Shown here: one piece after another, positions 36,542 through 43,711 of the stretch
Layout: each line of letters opens with the position of its first letter
Position numbering within the stretch: the stretch's first letter is position 1
NCBI RefSeq assembly: GCF_024807145.1
Contig: NZ_JANUCA010000006.1
Span: forward strand, 124,001-188,000
From: Microbacterium sp. AK031
GTDB lineage: Bacteria; Actinomycetota; Actinomycetes; Actinomycetales; Microbacteriaceae
Length of the DNA stretch: 64,000 bases
Reading direction: 5' to 3'
The notes under the pieces: generated by a model
Told to the model about the DNA's origin: nothing
Database searches by the model: none
The model's input: the letters and a program-made list of their open reading frames with translations, nothing else
Program-made: the position numbers and the translations under genes

Positions 36542-36568
36542 CCATCCGATCCGGGAAGGGCTCCGAAG
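36542..36568 (+). promoter_or_regulatory. Candidate SigK promoter of the fasciclin gene
   Basis: CCATCC (36542-36547), 15-nt spacer, CCGAAG (36563-36568). The hexamers resemble the SigK boxes described for the mycobacterial mpt70/mpt83 genes (CCATCC and CCGAAT); the spacer is slightly short. It would give a leader of about 45 nt. Confidence 0.45.
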
Positions 36569-36617
36569 AATCCTCGACACCGCGGGAACGCCGCGGTTCC
36601 GATTCCCGGAGGTAGAC

Positions 36618-37274
36618 ATGTTCAGCACCAAGAAGAAGATCACAGCAGCTCTTTCACTCGGCTTCGTCAGCGTTCTCGTGCTGTCGGGTTGTTCGATGAG
36701 CTCCGACACGGCCGAAGAGCCCGCGGAGCCCACCGCGCCTGAGACGTCCGAGGAGGCGCCGGAGACGATGGATCCGGCAGCGAACCTCGTCGGACCCGGC
36801 TGCGAGGCGTACGCCGAGGCAGTGCCGGACGGCGGCGGCTCGATCGACGGAATGTCGCAGGATCCTGTGGCAGTTGCGGCATCCAACAACCCGCTGCTGA
36901 CGACGCTCGCCGCCGCCGTGAGCGGACAGCTCAACCCGGATGTCGACCTGGTCGACACGCTCAACGGCGACGAGTTCACCGTCTTCGCGCCAGTCGATGA
37001 CGCATTCGCCATGATCGATCCCGCCACCATCGAGGCTCTGAAGACCGACTCGGCCACCTTGTCGTCGATCCTCACCTATCACGTGGTTCCTGGCCAGATC
37101 GCACCCGAAGACATCGGCGGCATGCACACCACAGTGCAGGGCGCCGATCTCGAGGTCACCGGCAGCGGCGACGAGTGGATGGTCAACGACGCCAACGTGA
37201 TCTGCGGAGGAGTTCAGACCGCGAACGCGACCGTGTACCTGATCGACTCGGTCCTCATGCCCCCGGCTGCGTGA
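36618..37274 (+). CDS. Fasciclin-domain lipoprotein (MPT70/MPT83-like)
   Basis: 218 aa; ATG behind GGAGGT. Signal peptide ending in lipobox VLSGC (about residue 22), an acidic/Pro linker, then a single fasciclin (FAS1) domain: [34 protein letters not shown] (H1 motif), [14 protein letters not shown] (H2), [28 protein letters not shown]. The predicted role is a surface adhesion or signalling protein. Divergent from sigK, consistent with SigK control. Confidence 0.94.
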   Translation: MFSTKKKITAALSLGFVSVLVLSGCSMSSDTAEEPAEPTAPETSEEAPETMDPAANLVGPGCEAYAEAVPDGGGSIDGMSQDPVAVAASNNPLLTTLAAAVSGQLNPDVDLVDTLNGDEFTVFAPVDDAFAMIDPATIEALKTDSATLSSILTYHVVPGQIAPEDIGGMHTTVQGADLEVTGSGDEWMVNDANVICGGVQTANATVYLIDSVLMPPAA

Positions 37275-37313
37275 GGCTGATCCTCCTGGTCTTCGGGAGC
37301 CGGATCAGGGGCG

Positions 37314-37352
37314 ACGCGGTCGCCGGCGAAGCAGTGTCGCCGGCGACCGCGT
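37314..37352 (+). terminator. Terminator after the fasciclin gene
   Basis: Perfect 16-bp stem ACGCGGTCGCCGGCGA (37314-37329) with its complement at 37337-37352, loop AGCAGTG, followed by TCTGT. Confidence 0.85.
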
Positions 37353-37392
37353 TCTGTCCCCACAGCTTCTGCCGGGCAGATCCTCCGCCGAA

Positions 37393-37421
37393 TTCGCCCA
37401 CGACCCGAGGCCCGCTAGACT
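37393..37421 (+). promoter_or_regulatory. Promoter of the tRNA-Lys gene
   Basis: TTCGCC, 17-bp spacer, TAGACT, ending 8 bp before the first tRNA base. The same TAGACT -10 precedes tRNA-Pro in this window. Confidence 0.5.
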
Positions 37422-37429
37422 AGGCACGC

Positions 37430-37720
37430 GGGCCTCTAGCTCAGTTGGCAGAGCATCGGACTTCAACATAATAGGAGCGCCTCGAGGGAAACCTCGAGGA
37501 TGACACCACTCAAAGTCGGGGAACCCTTACTGGGAGACCAGTTGGCAATCCCGAGCCAAGCCGGACGCAAGTCCGGAAGGTGTAGAGACTGGACGGGTGG
37601 CGCCTACAGCGAAAGCCAAGGTGAAGGGACAGTCCAGACCACGAACGTCCTACGGGCGGCGGCGAAAGTCGAAGTGGTATGTTAATCCGCGGGTCATGGG
37701 TTCGAGCCCCATGGGGCCCA
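37430..37720 (+). tRNA. tRNA-Lys (anticodon TTT) interrupted by a group I intron
   Basis: Exons 37430-37463 (34 nt) and 37682-37720 (39 nt) join to a 73-nt tRNA. Acceptor GGGCCTC pairs with GGGGCCC, the D-arm is GCTC...GAGC, the anticodon arm is CGGA-CTTTTAA-TCCG, the T-arm is ATGGG-TTCGAGC-CCCAT, and the discriminator is A. CC but not CCA is encoded. The break falls after the first anticodon base (position 34), so a functional tRNA requires splicing. No other tRNA-Lys(UUU) lies in the window; it could be the only one in the genome. Confidence 0.92.
37464..37681 (+). ncRNA. Group I self-splicing intron in tRNA-Lys
   Basis: 218 nt, no ORF. It starts after exon U and ends in G, as group I introns do. 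Foldable core: P2 CCTCGAGG-GAAA-CCTCGAGG (37480-37499); P3 CCACTC (37506) with GGGTGG (37595); P4 TCGGG (37516) with CCCGA (37550); P5 tip ACTGG-GAGA-CCAGT (37529-37542); P6 CCGGAC-GCAA-GTCCGG (37561-37576); P7 GACTG (37587) with CAGTC (37630); P8 CGCCT (37601) with AGGTG (37619); P9 ACCAC (37638) with GTGGT (37674). R-type element GTGTAGAGACT at 37580. The layout strongly resembles the Azoarcus tRNA-Ile intron (subgroup IC3). P1 would pair exon CUU with GAG near 37475. Confidence 0.93.
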
Positions 37721-37759
37721 CCGCAATCTGACGTCTGACCTCGGCGTTATGGTGACGGC

Positions 37760-38257
37760 ATGAAGATGTGCGGCACCTGTCAGAAGGTCAAGCCGTTGGC
37801 CGAGTTCAATCGAAAGTCCTCCCGCGCAGACGGTCGTCAGGAAGTCTGCCGGGAATGCAATCGGGCATCATCGCGGAAGTACTATCAGCTGCATCGGGCG
37901 CATCACATATCCGTGATCCGCGAACGGACGATCGCGCAGAAGTCCGCGAGCATCGCGTTCATCACGAAGTATCTGAGCAACCATCCATGTGTGGACTGCG
38001 GAGCTTCAGACATCCGCGTTCTCGACTTCGATCACCGGCCGGAATCCGACAAGCGCGATGGCGTGATGCAACTCGTGCGAAATGGCTTCGGCCTGTCGGT
38101 CATCGAGGACGAGATCAGCAAATGCGACGTGCGCTGCCGCAACTGTCACGCCGTCGTGACATACGAGCGCATGGGGAAGAACTGGCGGTCCGCTGCGGCC
38201 GCAGATCGTGCCCTGGCGTCATCCGCATACGGCGACGCAGTTGCTCACGACCTTTAG
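37760..38257 (+). CDS. HNH endonuclease, free-standing
   Basis: 165 aa from ATG 37760 after GGTGA; an in-frame ATG two codons on is possible. The N-terminal zinc ribbon has C4xxC7 and a second pair in VCRECNRASS. The C-terminal HNH/His-Me finger carries CVDCG, the catalytic-type histidine in LDFDHRPESDK, and KCDVRCRNCHAVVTYERMG. This type is common in phages and as stand-alone genes. It begins only 39 bp after the intron-bearing tRNA and is slightly lower in GC than its neighbours. Whether it acts on the intron-less tRNA gene is inference. Confidence 0.88.
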   Translation: MKMCGTCQKVKPLAEFNRKSSRADGRQEVCRECNRASSRKYYQLHRAHHISVIRERTIAQKSASIAFITKYLSNHPCVDCGASDIRVLDFDHRPESDKRDGVMQLVRNGFGLSVIEDEISKCDVRCRNCHAVVTYERMGKNWRSAAAADRALASSAYGDAVAHDL

Positions 38258-38356
38258 CACTGCTCGACTCCATCGACCACCCCCTTCACGGCATCCATCC
38301 TCAGCGAGAGAGTCGAAGCATCCCATTCGGGACCTACCTCACCGCGAAAGGACTCA

Positions 38357-38908
38357 ATGATGGCCAACCTCACAGACAGTCGCGTCGCTTTCCTGGCAAC
38401 GAACGGATTCGAGGACAGTGAACTCACCAGCCCTTGGGATGCTGTGACCGGTGCGGGCGCGAGCGCCATGATGATCGCCCCCGACGGCTCGGAGATCACC
38501 GGGAAGAACGGACACGTCCAGACCGTCGAACTCACCGCTGCAGACGCATCAGCCGAGGATTTCGATGCCCTGGTCCTGCCAGGCGGCGTCGTGAACGCCG
38601 ATCACCTGCGGCTGGACAAGGCCTCGATCACGTTCGCCCGCTCGTTCTTCGAACAGCACAAGCCGGTCGGCGTGATCTGCCACGGCGCCTGGATCCTCAT
38701 CGAGGCCGGCGTCGTCGCGGGACGCACCCTCACCAGCTATCCCAGCCTCGCGACTGATCTTCGCAACGCTGGCGCCGCCTGGGTGGATGAGGAGGTCGTG
38801 GTCGATCAGGGCCTGGTCTCGAGCCGCACTCCGGATGACCTCCCCGCCTTCAACGCCAAGGTCATCGAGGAGATCGGCGAGGGGCCGCACTCGGGGCAGA
38901 CCGCCTGA
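38357..38908 (+). CDS. DJ-1/PfpI family protein (type 1 glutamine amidotransferase-like)
   Basis: 183 aa; two adjacent ATGs (38357, 38360) follow AAAGGA. LPGGVVNADHLR and the nucleophile elbow GVICHGAWILIEAG with its cysteine (about 113) match PfpI/YhbO-type deglycase or stress proteases. GRTLTSYPSLATDLRNAGA and WVDEEVVVDQGLVSSRTPDDLPAF are also family typical. Probably protects against stress; in-vivo substrate unknown. Confidence 0.92.
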   Translation: MMANLTDSRVAFLATNGFEDSELTSPWDAVTGAGASAMMIAPDGSEITGKNGHVQTVELTAADASAEDFDALVLPGGVVNADHLRLDKASITFARSFFEQHKPVGVICHGAWILIEAGVVAGRTLTSYPSLATDLRNAGAAWVDEEVVVDQGLVSSRTPDDLPAFNAKVIEEIGEGPHSGQTA

Positions 38909-38914
38909 GCACGG

Positions 38915-39436
38915 TCAGGAAGCCGTACGTGAACGGTGCCGCCTGACCGCGGCCCGATTCGCGCACCGCACCGAGCAGTAGCGCTGCCGCCCGTTGCGGG
39001 TCACATCGACGACGACGTTCGTGCAGGGCTCAGCTCCGCACCGACGCAGCCTGCTCATGCCGCGCGTCACGAGGTGCAGCGAGGTGCCGACGCTGATCAC
39101 GGCGCGCAGCACGAACGGCAACGCGTCGTTGCTGTCGCGATAGTGCAGATGCCACCCTTCGCCGTTGTGATCGACCAGGCGCGGGTACGCGGCGACCGAC
39201 TCCATCTGCAGATTGAGCATCGCAGCGCGGTCCTCGTCGCGATCGCTGTCGACGATGCGCAGCCAGTCGTCGACCACCGCTCGACACGCTGCGTGGTCAT
39301 CCGTCCCGTGGGCGAAATTCATCGTCATTCCGGCATCGCGCGTGCGGTGGACGATGCCGGGGCGATCGGCGGGCCAGTTGTTCGCGAGAGATGCAGCGAG
39401 TAGCACGGCATACTCGCCGTAAGGGTTGAGATGCAT
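38915..39436 (-). CDS. CGNR zinc-finger protein (putative regulator)
   Basis: 173 aa from ATG 39436 (MHLNPYGEYAVLLAASLANN). The N-terminal domain is the ABATE ligand-like domain. The C-terminal zinc finger RRCGAEPCTNVVVDVTRNG plus RYCSVRCANRAAVRRHR gives the C-x4-C...C-x3-C pattern, with CANR in place of CGNR. Probably a stress-linked transcription factor. Convergent with the PfpI gene. Confidence 0.88.
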   Translation of the reverse strand: MHLNPYGEYAVLLAASLANNWPADRPGIVHRTRDAGMTMNFAHGTDDHAACRAVVDDWLRIVDSDRDEDRAAMLNLQMESVAAYPRLVDHNGEGWHLHYRDSNDALPFVLRAVISVGTSLHLVTRGMSRLRRCGAEPCTNVVVDVTRNGRQRYCSVRCANRAAVRRHRSRTAS

Positions 39437-39461
39437 AACGCCATTACAGCACGCTGGAGGC

Positions 39462-39695
39462 ATGACCTCCACGGCAACCGCATCCAGCCCCCTGCATGAC
39501 GCTCCGACACACGAACATGGGTGGATCATCGAGTCTCGACATGTGACGAGCGACGGCCTGCTGCTCTACGTGCGCTGCTCGGAATGCGGCGTCCGGCGCG
39601 TCGACGTCCAGCAATCACTCCACGAGTCCCCACAAGCGCTCAGCCGCGAGGCGGCGCCGGTCTCGGTACGCCGACAAGCCGCTCAGCCCCGCTGA
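39462..39695 (+). CDS. Small protein with a CxxC zinc-knuckle-like motif
   Basis: 77 aa from ATG 39462, divergent from the CGNR gene by 25 bp. HGWIIESRHVTSDGLLLYVRCSECGVRRVDVQ is compact and protein-like with one CxxC. No family recognised. The last 56 bp overlap the convergent yigZ gene, so the C-terminal 20 or so residues are antisense to coding sequence. Confidence 0.55.
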   Translation: MTSTATASSPLHDAPTHEHGWIIESRHVTSDGLLLYVRCSECGVRRVDVQQSLHESPQALSREAAPVSVRRQAAQPR

Positions 39696-40308
39696 CGACG
39701 GCCCGCACCGCACCGCTGGACACGCTGGCCAGCTCGGCTGACAGCATCGGCACCTCCGACGGTGGCAACCACACCTCGAACTCCGCCTTCGCGTCGTAGA
39801 CCGGGTCGGCGAGCGTCGCGCCATGGCGGCGGACCCATTCGCGGAGAAGATTGTCGAAACGTCCGGCATCCGCGTGATCGACCGCGACGGTCGCCGCGAC
39901 GAGGAGGCGCCGATCGACGATCATCGCGAGGTCGAGCGCCTCTGACACCGCGGACGAGTACGCCCGCACCAGCCCACCGGCGCCGAGCTTGATTCCACCG
40001 AAGTACCGCGTCACCACGGCCACGACGTCGGTCAGCCCTCGACGGCGCAGCACCTCGAGAATCGGCATCCCCGCAGTGCCGGAAGGCTCTCCGTCATCCG
40101 ACGAGCGCGCCCGATCTCCGAAGTCACCAGTGACCTGCGCCGAGCAATGGTGCCGCGCATCCCACGCACGTTGCTTCACCTGCGCGATCACAGCATCCGC
40201 TTCTGCCGGCGACGCCACCGGTGACACGTGCGCGATGAAGCGAGACTTCTTGATCACCAGCTCATGGTTGACGCGGACGGCGATCGTGGACGGATACCGA
40301 GGCGTCAC
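39640..40308 (-). CDS. yigZ: YigZ/IMPACT (UPF0029) family protein
   Basis: 222 aa. The UPF0029 core is ELVIKKSRFIAHVSPV, then DARHHCSAQVTG, SSDDGEPSGTAGMPILEVL and VAVVTRYFGGIKLGAGGLVRAYSSA (residues 15-130). The C-terminal DUF1949 half is shorter on conserved features. Relatives bind ribosome-associated or translation factors; the bacterial role is unclear. Overlaps the DUF1697 gene by 4 bp. Confidence 0.92.
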   Translation of the reverse strand: MTPRYPSTIAVRVNHELVIKKSRFIAHVSPVASPAEADAVIAQVKQRAWDARHHCSAQVTGDFGDRARSSDDGEPSGTAGMPILEVLRRRGLTDVVAVVTRYFGGIKLGAGGLVRAYSSAVSEALDLAMIVDRRLLVAATVAVDHADAGRFDNLLREWVRRHGATLADPVYDAKAEFEVWLPPSEVPMLSAELASVSSGAVRAVVSGAERLVGVPRPAPPRG

Positions 40309-40844
40309 GACGCCGCCGTGAGCTCGGCGAGCTTCCGGACGGTGCGCAGATTGCGCGCGGTGCCTGCGACGCCGAGCGCCTTGTCCAGCGCTGCCTTCGT
40401 GAGCTTCGTGGCCTGCACCCCACGCTCGCTGTATCTGATCCAGAGGTCACTTCCTATGAGCGCGAGTTCCTCCCCATCCACGAGCCGCTCTTCGAGCGCA
40501 GTGACCGCATCGGGTGACGGATCGCCCTCGAGGAACATCGCATGCACCATCTTCTCGACGCCATCGTCGAACGGCTGTGCGTCGAGCGCGGCGACGAGCT
40601 CGGAATGGGATCGTGCGATCACGGGCGTGTCGACGCCGAACTCCGCGGAGATCACTTCGCGAACGCGTGCGCAGGATGCCACAGCATCCGCAGGTTCATC
40701 GCAGACGATGTTGCCGCTGGCGATGTACGTGGAGATGCCGAGGAGATCGGTCTCGGATGCCAGCACCTCGCGCAGTCGCGCCATCGGCACGAGGTTGCGA
40801 CCGCTGACGTTCACGGCCCGCAGCAGCAGGACGCTGCGACTCAC
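40305..40844 (-). CDS. DUF1697 family protein
   Basis: 179 aa. The start LLLRAVNVSGRNLVPMARLREVL and the stretches STYIASGNIVCDEP and YSERGVQATKLTKAALDKALG are characteristic of DUF1697. No catalytic function is established. Overlaps pncA and yigZ by 4 bp each, so the three are probably translated from one message. Confidence 0.9.
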   Translation of the reverse strand: MSRSVLLLRAVNVSGRNLVPMARLREVLASETDLLGISTYIASGNIVCDEPADAVASCARVREVISAEFGVDTPVIARSHSELVAALDAQPFDDGVEKMVHAMFLEGDPSPDAVTALEERLVDGEELALIGSDLWIRYSERGVQATKLTKAALDKALGVAGTARNLRTVRKLAELTAAS

Positions 40845-41440
40845 GCGTCGGGCCCGTCAGCGGCCTGGGCGCTTTCGATCAGCGCCGCACCCGCATGCGC
40901 CATCTCGGCCAGTGCGGCGCTGCTGGACTCCTCCCCGACGCCCGCGACGAGGTCGGTCAGCACGCGGACATGCACACCATGCGCGATCGCATCGAGCACA
41001 GTCGCACGCACGCAGTGATCCGTCGCGAGCCCGACCACGTCCGCCGAGAGCACACTGCGCGCACTGAGTACTGCAGCCATGTTGGCGCCGTCATCTGCGA
41101 CCCCCTCGAACATCGAGTACGCGGGCTTACCCTGACCTTTGCGCACATGGTGAGTGACAGCATCCGTCGCGAGCAGCTCGTCGTATTCGGCACCGGCCGT
41201 TCCTGCGACACAATGCGCGGGCCAGGTGTCCACGAAATCGGGCTCATCTGCGAAGTGTCCGCCGTTGTCGTTGTCGGGGTCGTGCCAGTCGCGAGACGCC
41301 ACGATCACGTCGTAGTCGGCCGCGTGGGTTGCGAGATACGACGTGACTGCGGATGCCACCGCGTCCCCGCCCGCCACTGCGAGCGCGCCACCCTCGGTGA
41401 AATCGTTCTGCACGTCGACGATGAGTAGTGCCCTGGTCAT
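40841..41440 (-). CDS. pncA: Nicotinamidase/pyrazinamidase
   Basis: 199 aa from ATG 41440 (MTRALLIVDVQNDFTEGGALAVAGG). Catalytic triad: Asp in DVQNDF (residue 10), Lys in VRKGQGKPAYSMFEG, Cys in GLATDHCVRATVLDA. The metal-binding D/H cluster is in ASRDWHDPDN and HFADEPDF. Converts nicotinamide to nicotinic acid in NAD salvage. First gene of the pncA-DUF1697-yigZ unit. Confidence 0.95.
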   Translation of the reverse strand: MTRALLIVDVQNDFTEGGALAVAGGDAVASAVTSYLATHAADYDVIVASRDWHDPDNDNGGHFADEPDFVDTWPAHCVAGTAGAEYDELLATDAVTHHVRKGQGKPAYSMFEGVADDGANMAAVLSARSVLSADVVGLATDHCVRATVLDAIAHGVHVRVLTDLVAGVGEESSSAALAEMAHAGAALIESAQAADGPDA

Positions 41441-41504
41441 GATTCGAGGGTACGCCGCGCTCGCATGTGACGGGGCGAGAGTTCGCGTGACGGGCTGGTG
41501 CAGA

Positions 41505-41795
41505 TCATGCCCGAGCCATGCGCGGTGGCGGCATGTGGGGGATCGGAATCGGTCGCCGCGACCGGTCCTTCCGGTACAGACGCCGCAGGTCCTCAAGTAC
41601 GTCGAATGGGCTCTGATACGACAACGACATCGGCAGGTCCCGCAACCAGTTCACTTCGACTTCCGTGTCCGACAGCGCGTAGACACTCGCGACAGGCCGA
41701 CGCGGGTCATCCGCCCTGTACCGGTGGTCCAGAATCAGCCACTCCGTGTCCGTGACTCTGCGCAACTCGAACCGGCGCTCGCTCGCCGCACTCAT
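41505..41795 (-). CDS. Small basic conserved hypothetical protein
   Basis: 96 aa from ATG 41795 (MSAASERRFELRRVTDTEWLILD). The middle, RPVASVYALSDTEVEVNWLRDLPMSLSY, is strand-rich; the C-terminus is Arg/Pro-rich. No membrane segment or recognised domain. Codon use matches the neighbours. It stands alone between pncA and tRNA-Thr. Confidence 0.6.
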   Translation of the reverse strand: MSAASERRFELRRVTDTEWLILDHRYRADDPRRPVASVYALSDTEVEVNWLRDLPMSLSYQSPFDVLEDLRRLYRKDRSRRPIPIPHMPPPRMARA

Positions 41796-41946
41796 CTCAT
41801 CCTCCAACCAGTCAGATCACATTGACTGACGGGTTGCGCGGGGACAGTGAATCGAGGTGGACGAGACCCGAGGGGGCCTCGCCCGCCCTGTTCGACAGGC
41901 ACCATCGCCCGTCAGTCGTCACAGGGAATTATACCCTCGCAGACGC

Positions 41947-41982
41947 GAAAACCCCCGGGGATCTCATCGATCTCCGGGGGTT
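41947..41982 (-). terminator. Terminator of tRNA-Thr(CGT)
   Basis: Read on the minus strand: AACCCCCGGAGATC, loop, GATCCCCGGGGGTT then TTCGCG; a 14-bp stem just after the tRNA 3' end. Confidence 0.85.
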
Positions 41983-41983
41983 A

Positions 41984-42059
41984 TGGAGCCGCCTGTCAGA
42001 ATCGAACTGACGACCTTTTCATTACGAGTGAAATGCTCTACCGACTGAGCTAAGGCGGC
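41984..42059 (-). tRNA. tRNA-Thr (anticodon CGT)
   Basis: Minus-strand cloverleaf: GCCGCCT pairs with AGGCGGC, anticodon arm TTTCA-CTCGTAA-TGAAA reading CGU, T-loop TTCGATT, CCA encoded. Not interrupted. Confidence 0.97.
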
Positions 42060-42139
42060 GTGCGCTGCGAGAGCGGCACGATCAACGATATTACCCTGTC
42101 GAAGCCGCCACCGCGAACCGACGCCTCCGCCCGGTCACA

Positions 42140-43711
42140 TCAGCTGCATTCGAGGTCGGCTTCAGGAACGACATCGTCGAGGAAGTAGGCGTCGACCGCC
42201 TCATCGACGCAGATGTTCCCCTTGTTGTAGCCGGTGTGCCCCTCGCCGACGCGGGTGATGAGCACGCCCTCTTCGAGCTGCTCGGCAAGCGCCACCGACC
42301 ACTCGTACGGCGTCGCCGGATCGTTCGTCGTGCCGATCACGAGGATGGGTCCTGCCCCTTCGGCGTGGATCTCGCCGCGCGTGCCGCTGGGCGGATACGG
42401 CCACACCTCGCACGTGTCAGGACCACTCCAGTACGGAGCGATCGTAGGCGCACCGGCCTCGATCTTCGCCATCATGGCATCCTCCGCGGCCTGGTCCTCT
42501 TCCACCGGATAGTCCATGCAGTTGTATGCAGTGAACGCCTCAGTGGAATTGTCGAGATAGGTGCCGTTCTCCCGGCCGTTGTAGAAGTCCGCGAGGTAGA
42601 ACGCGCTGTACGGGTCGCCCTGCAACGCTTCGTCGAGCGCCTGAGTGAGGAAGTCCCAACTGTCGGCGGAGTAGAGCGCAGCGATGATGGCGGTCATCAG
42701 CGAATCGGCACCGAGCATCCGCCCGTCGTCGTTCTTGAGCGGCGTGCGGTCCGCACTCGCAAGCAGCGCTCCGAGGTCTGCCATCGCCTCATCGACCGTG
42801 CCGTTGAACGGACATGAACCGGAATCGAGGCAGTGTTGCATGTAGGCGCGCAGCGCCGCTTCGAATCCGATGGCCTGAGTCGCACCGACCTCAAGACCCG
42901 GAACAGCGGGGTCGATCGCACCGTCGAGGACGAGTCGGCCGGCTTTCTCCGGATACAGCTCGGCGTAGGTCGCTCCGAGGAACGTTCCGTAGGAGTACCC
43001 CAGGTAGTTCAGCTGCGTGTCGCCGAGCACGGCGCGGATCAGATCCATGTCACGCGCCGAGTTCACCGTGGTGACGAACTCCAGGATTCCCCCGCTGTTC
43101 GCCTCACACGCATCTGCGAACGCCTGGTCGGCCTTGGTGAGCTCTGCCTCCCACGCATCGGTGCCGCGTGCGGCGGTCGGGATGTCGTAGAGGTATTTGT
43201 CCATGTTGGCGGCATCGAAGCATCGCACAGCAGTGGAGTCACCGACGCCGCGCGGGTCGAATCCGATCACGTCGTAGCTCTCGATCAGATCTGCGCTGAC
43301 GGCATAGTCGAGGCTGTCGAGGATGAAATCACGGCCGCTGCCGCCAGGGCCCCCTGGATTGGTCAGCAGCGAGCCCATCGGCGTGCCCGTCGCCTGGTGG
43401 CGGACGATCGAGAGCTCCATGGTGCTTCCGTCCGAGGGGTTCTCCCAGTCCAGCGGAGCGGTGACATACGCGCAGTCGAACCCCGCGGCCGCTCCCCCGT
43501 CGCACTCGGTCCACTCCAGCGTCTGCTCGTAGAACGGCAGCAGATCGGCCGAGACTCCCTCGGTGTCCGGCGCGTTCGTCGTGGACGGCCGCGGCTCGAC
43601 ACCTTCCGGGATGAGCGAGTACAGGCATCCGCTGAGCATCATGGATGCCGCGGCAAGACCTGCGATGATCGCGACGATGCGTCGCGGGCGAGAAGTCTGT
43701 CGAGTCTTCAC
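42140..43711 (-). CDS. Secreted alpha/beta-hydrolase (tripeptidyl aminopeptidase-like) lipoprotein
   Basis: 523 aa. Signal peptide with lipobox SMMLSGC (about residue 29). The oxyanion region LTNPGGPGGSG, nucleophile elbow YLGYSYGTFLGATYAELYPEKAGRLVLDGAIDP, Asp in IGTTNDPATPYEW and His in VGEGHTGYNKGN give a complete triad. The C-terminal TAP-like region is typical of actinobacterial SlpD/SlpE proteases, which trim N-terminal tripeptides outside the cell. Overlaps holB by 4 bp. Confidence 0.92.
   Translation of the reverse strand: MKTRQTSRPRRIVAIIAGLAAASMMLSGCLYSLIPEGVEPRPSTTNAPDTEGVSADLLPFYEQTLEWTECDGGAAAGFDCAYVTAPLDWENPSDGSTMELSIVRHQATGTPMGSLLTNPGGPGGSGRDFILDSLDYAVSADLIESYDVIGFDPRGVGDSTAVRCFDAANMDKYLYDIPTAARGTDAWEAELTKADQAFADACEANSGGILEFVTTVNSARDMDLIRAVLGDTQLNYLGYSYGTFLGATYAELYPEKAGRLVLDGAIDPAVPGLEVGATQAIGFEAALRAYMQHCLDSGSCPFNGTVDEAMADLGALLASADRTPLKNDDGRMLGADSLMTAIIAALYSADSWDFLTQALDEALQGDPYSAFYLADFYNGRENGTYLDNSTEAFTAYNCMDYPVEEDQAAEDAMMAKIEAGAPTIAPYWSGPDTCEVWPYPPSGTRGEIHAEGAGPILVIGTTNDPATPYEWSVALAEQLEEGVLITRVGEGHTGYNKGNICVDEAVDAYFLDDVVPEADLECS

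Noticed and set aside
37500..37685. 61-aa open frame across the tRNA-Lys insert
   Set aside because: It is covered by the group I intron core and the 3' splice site; base pairing, not codon structure, explains the sequence.
37430..38257. tRNA plus HNH gene as a prophage or integrative-element boundary
   Set aside because: No integrase, no second copy of the tRNA 3' end in the window, and normal chromosomal genes resume directly after.
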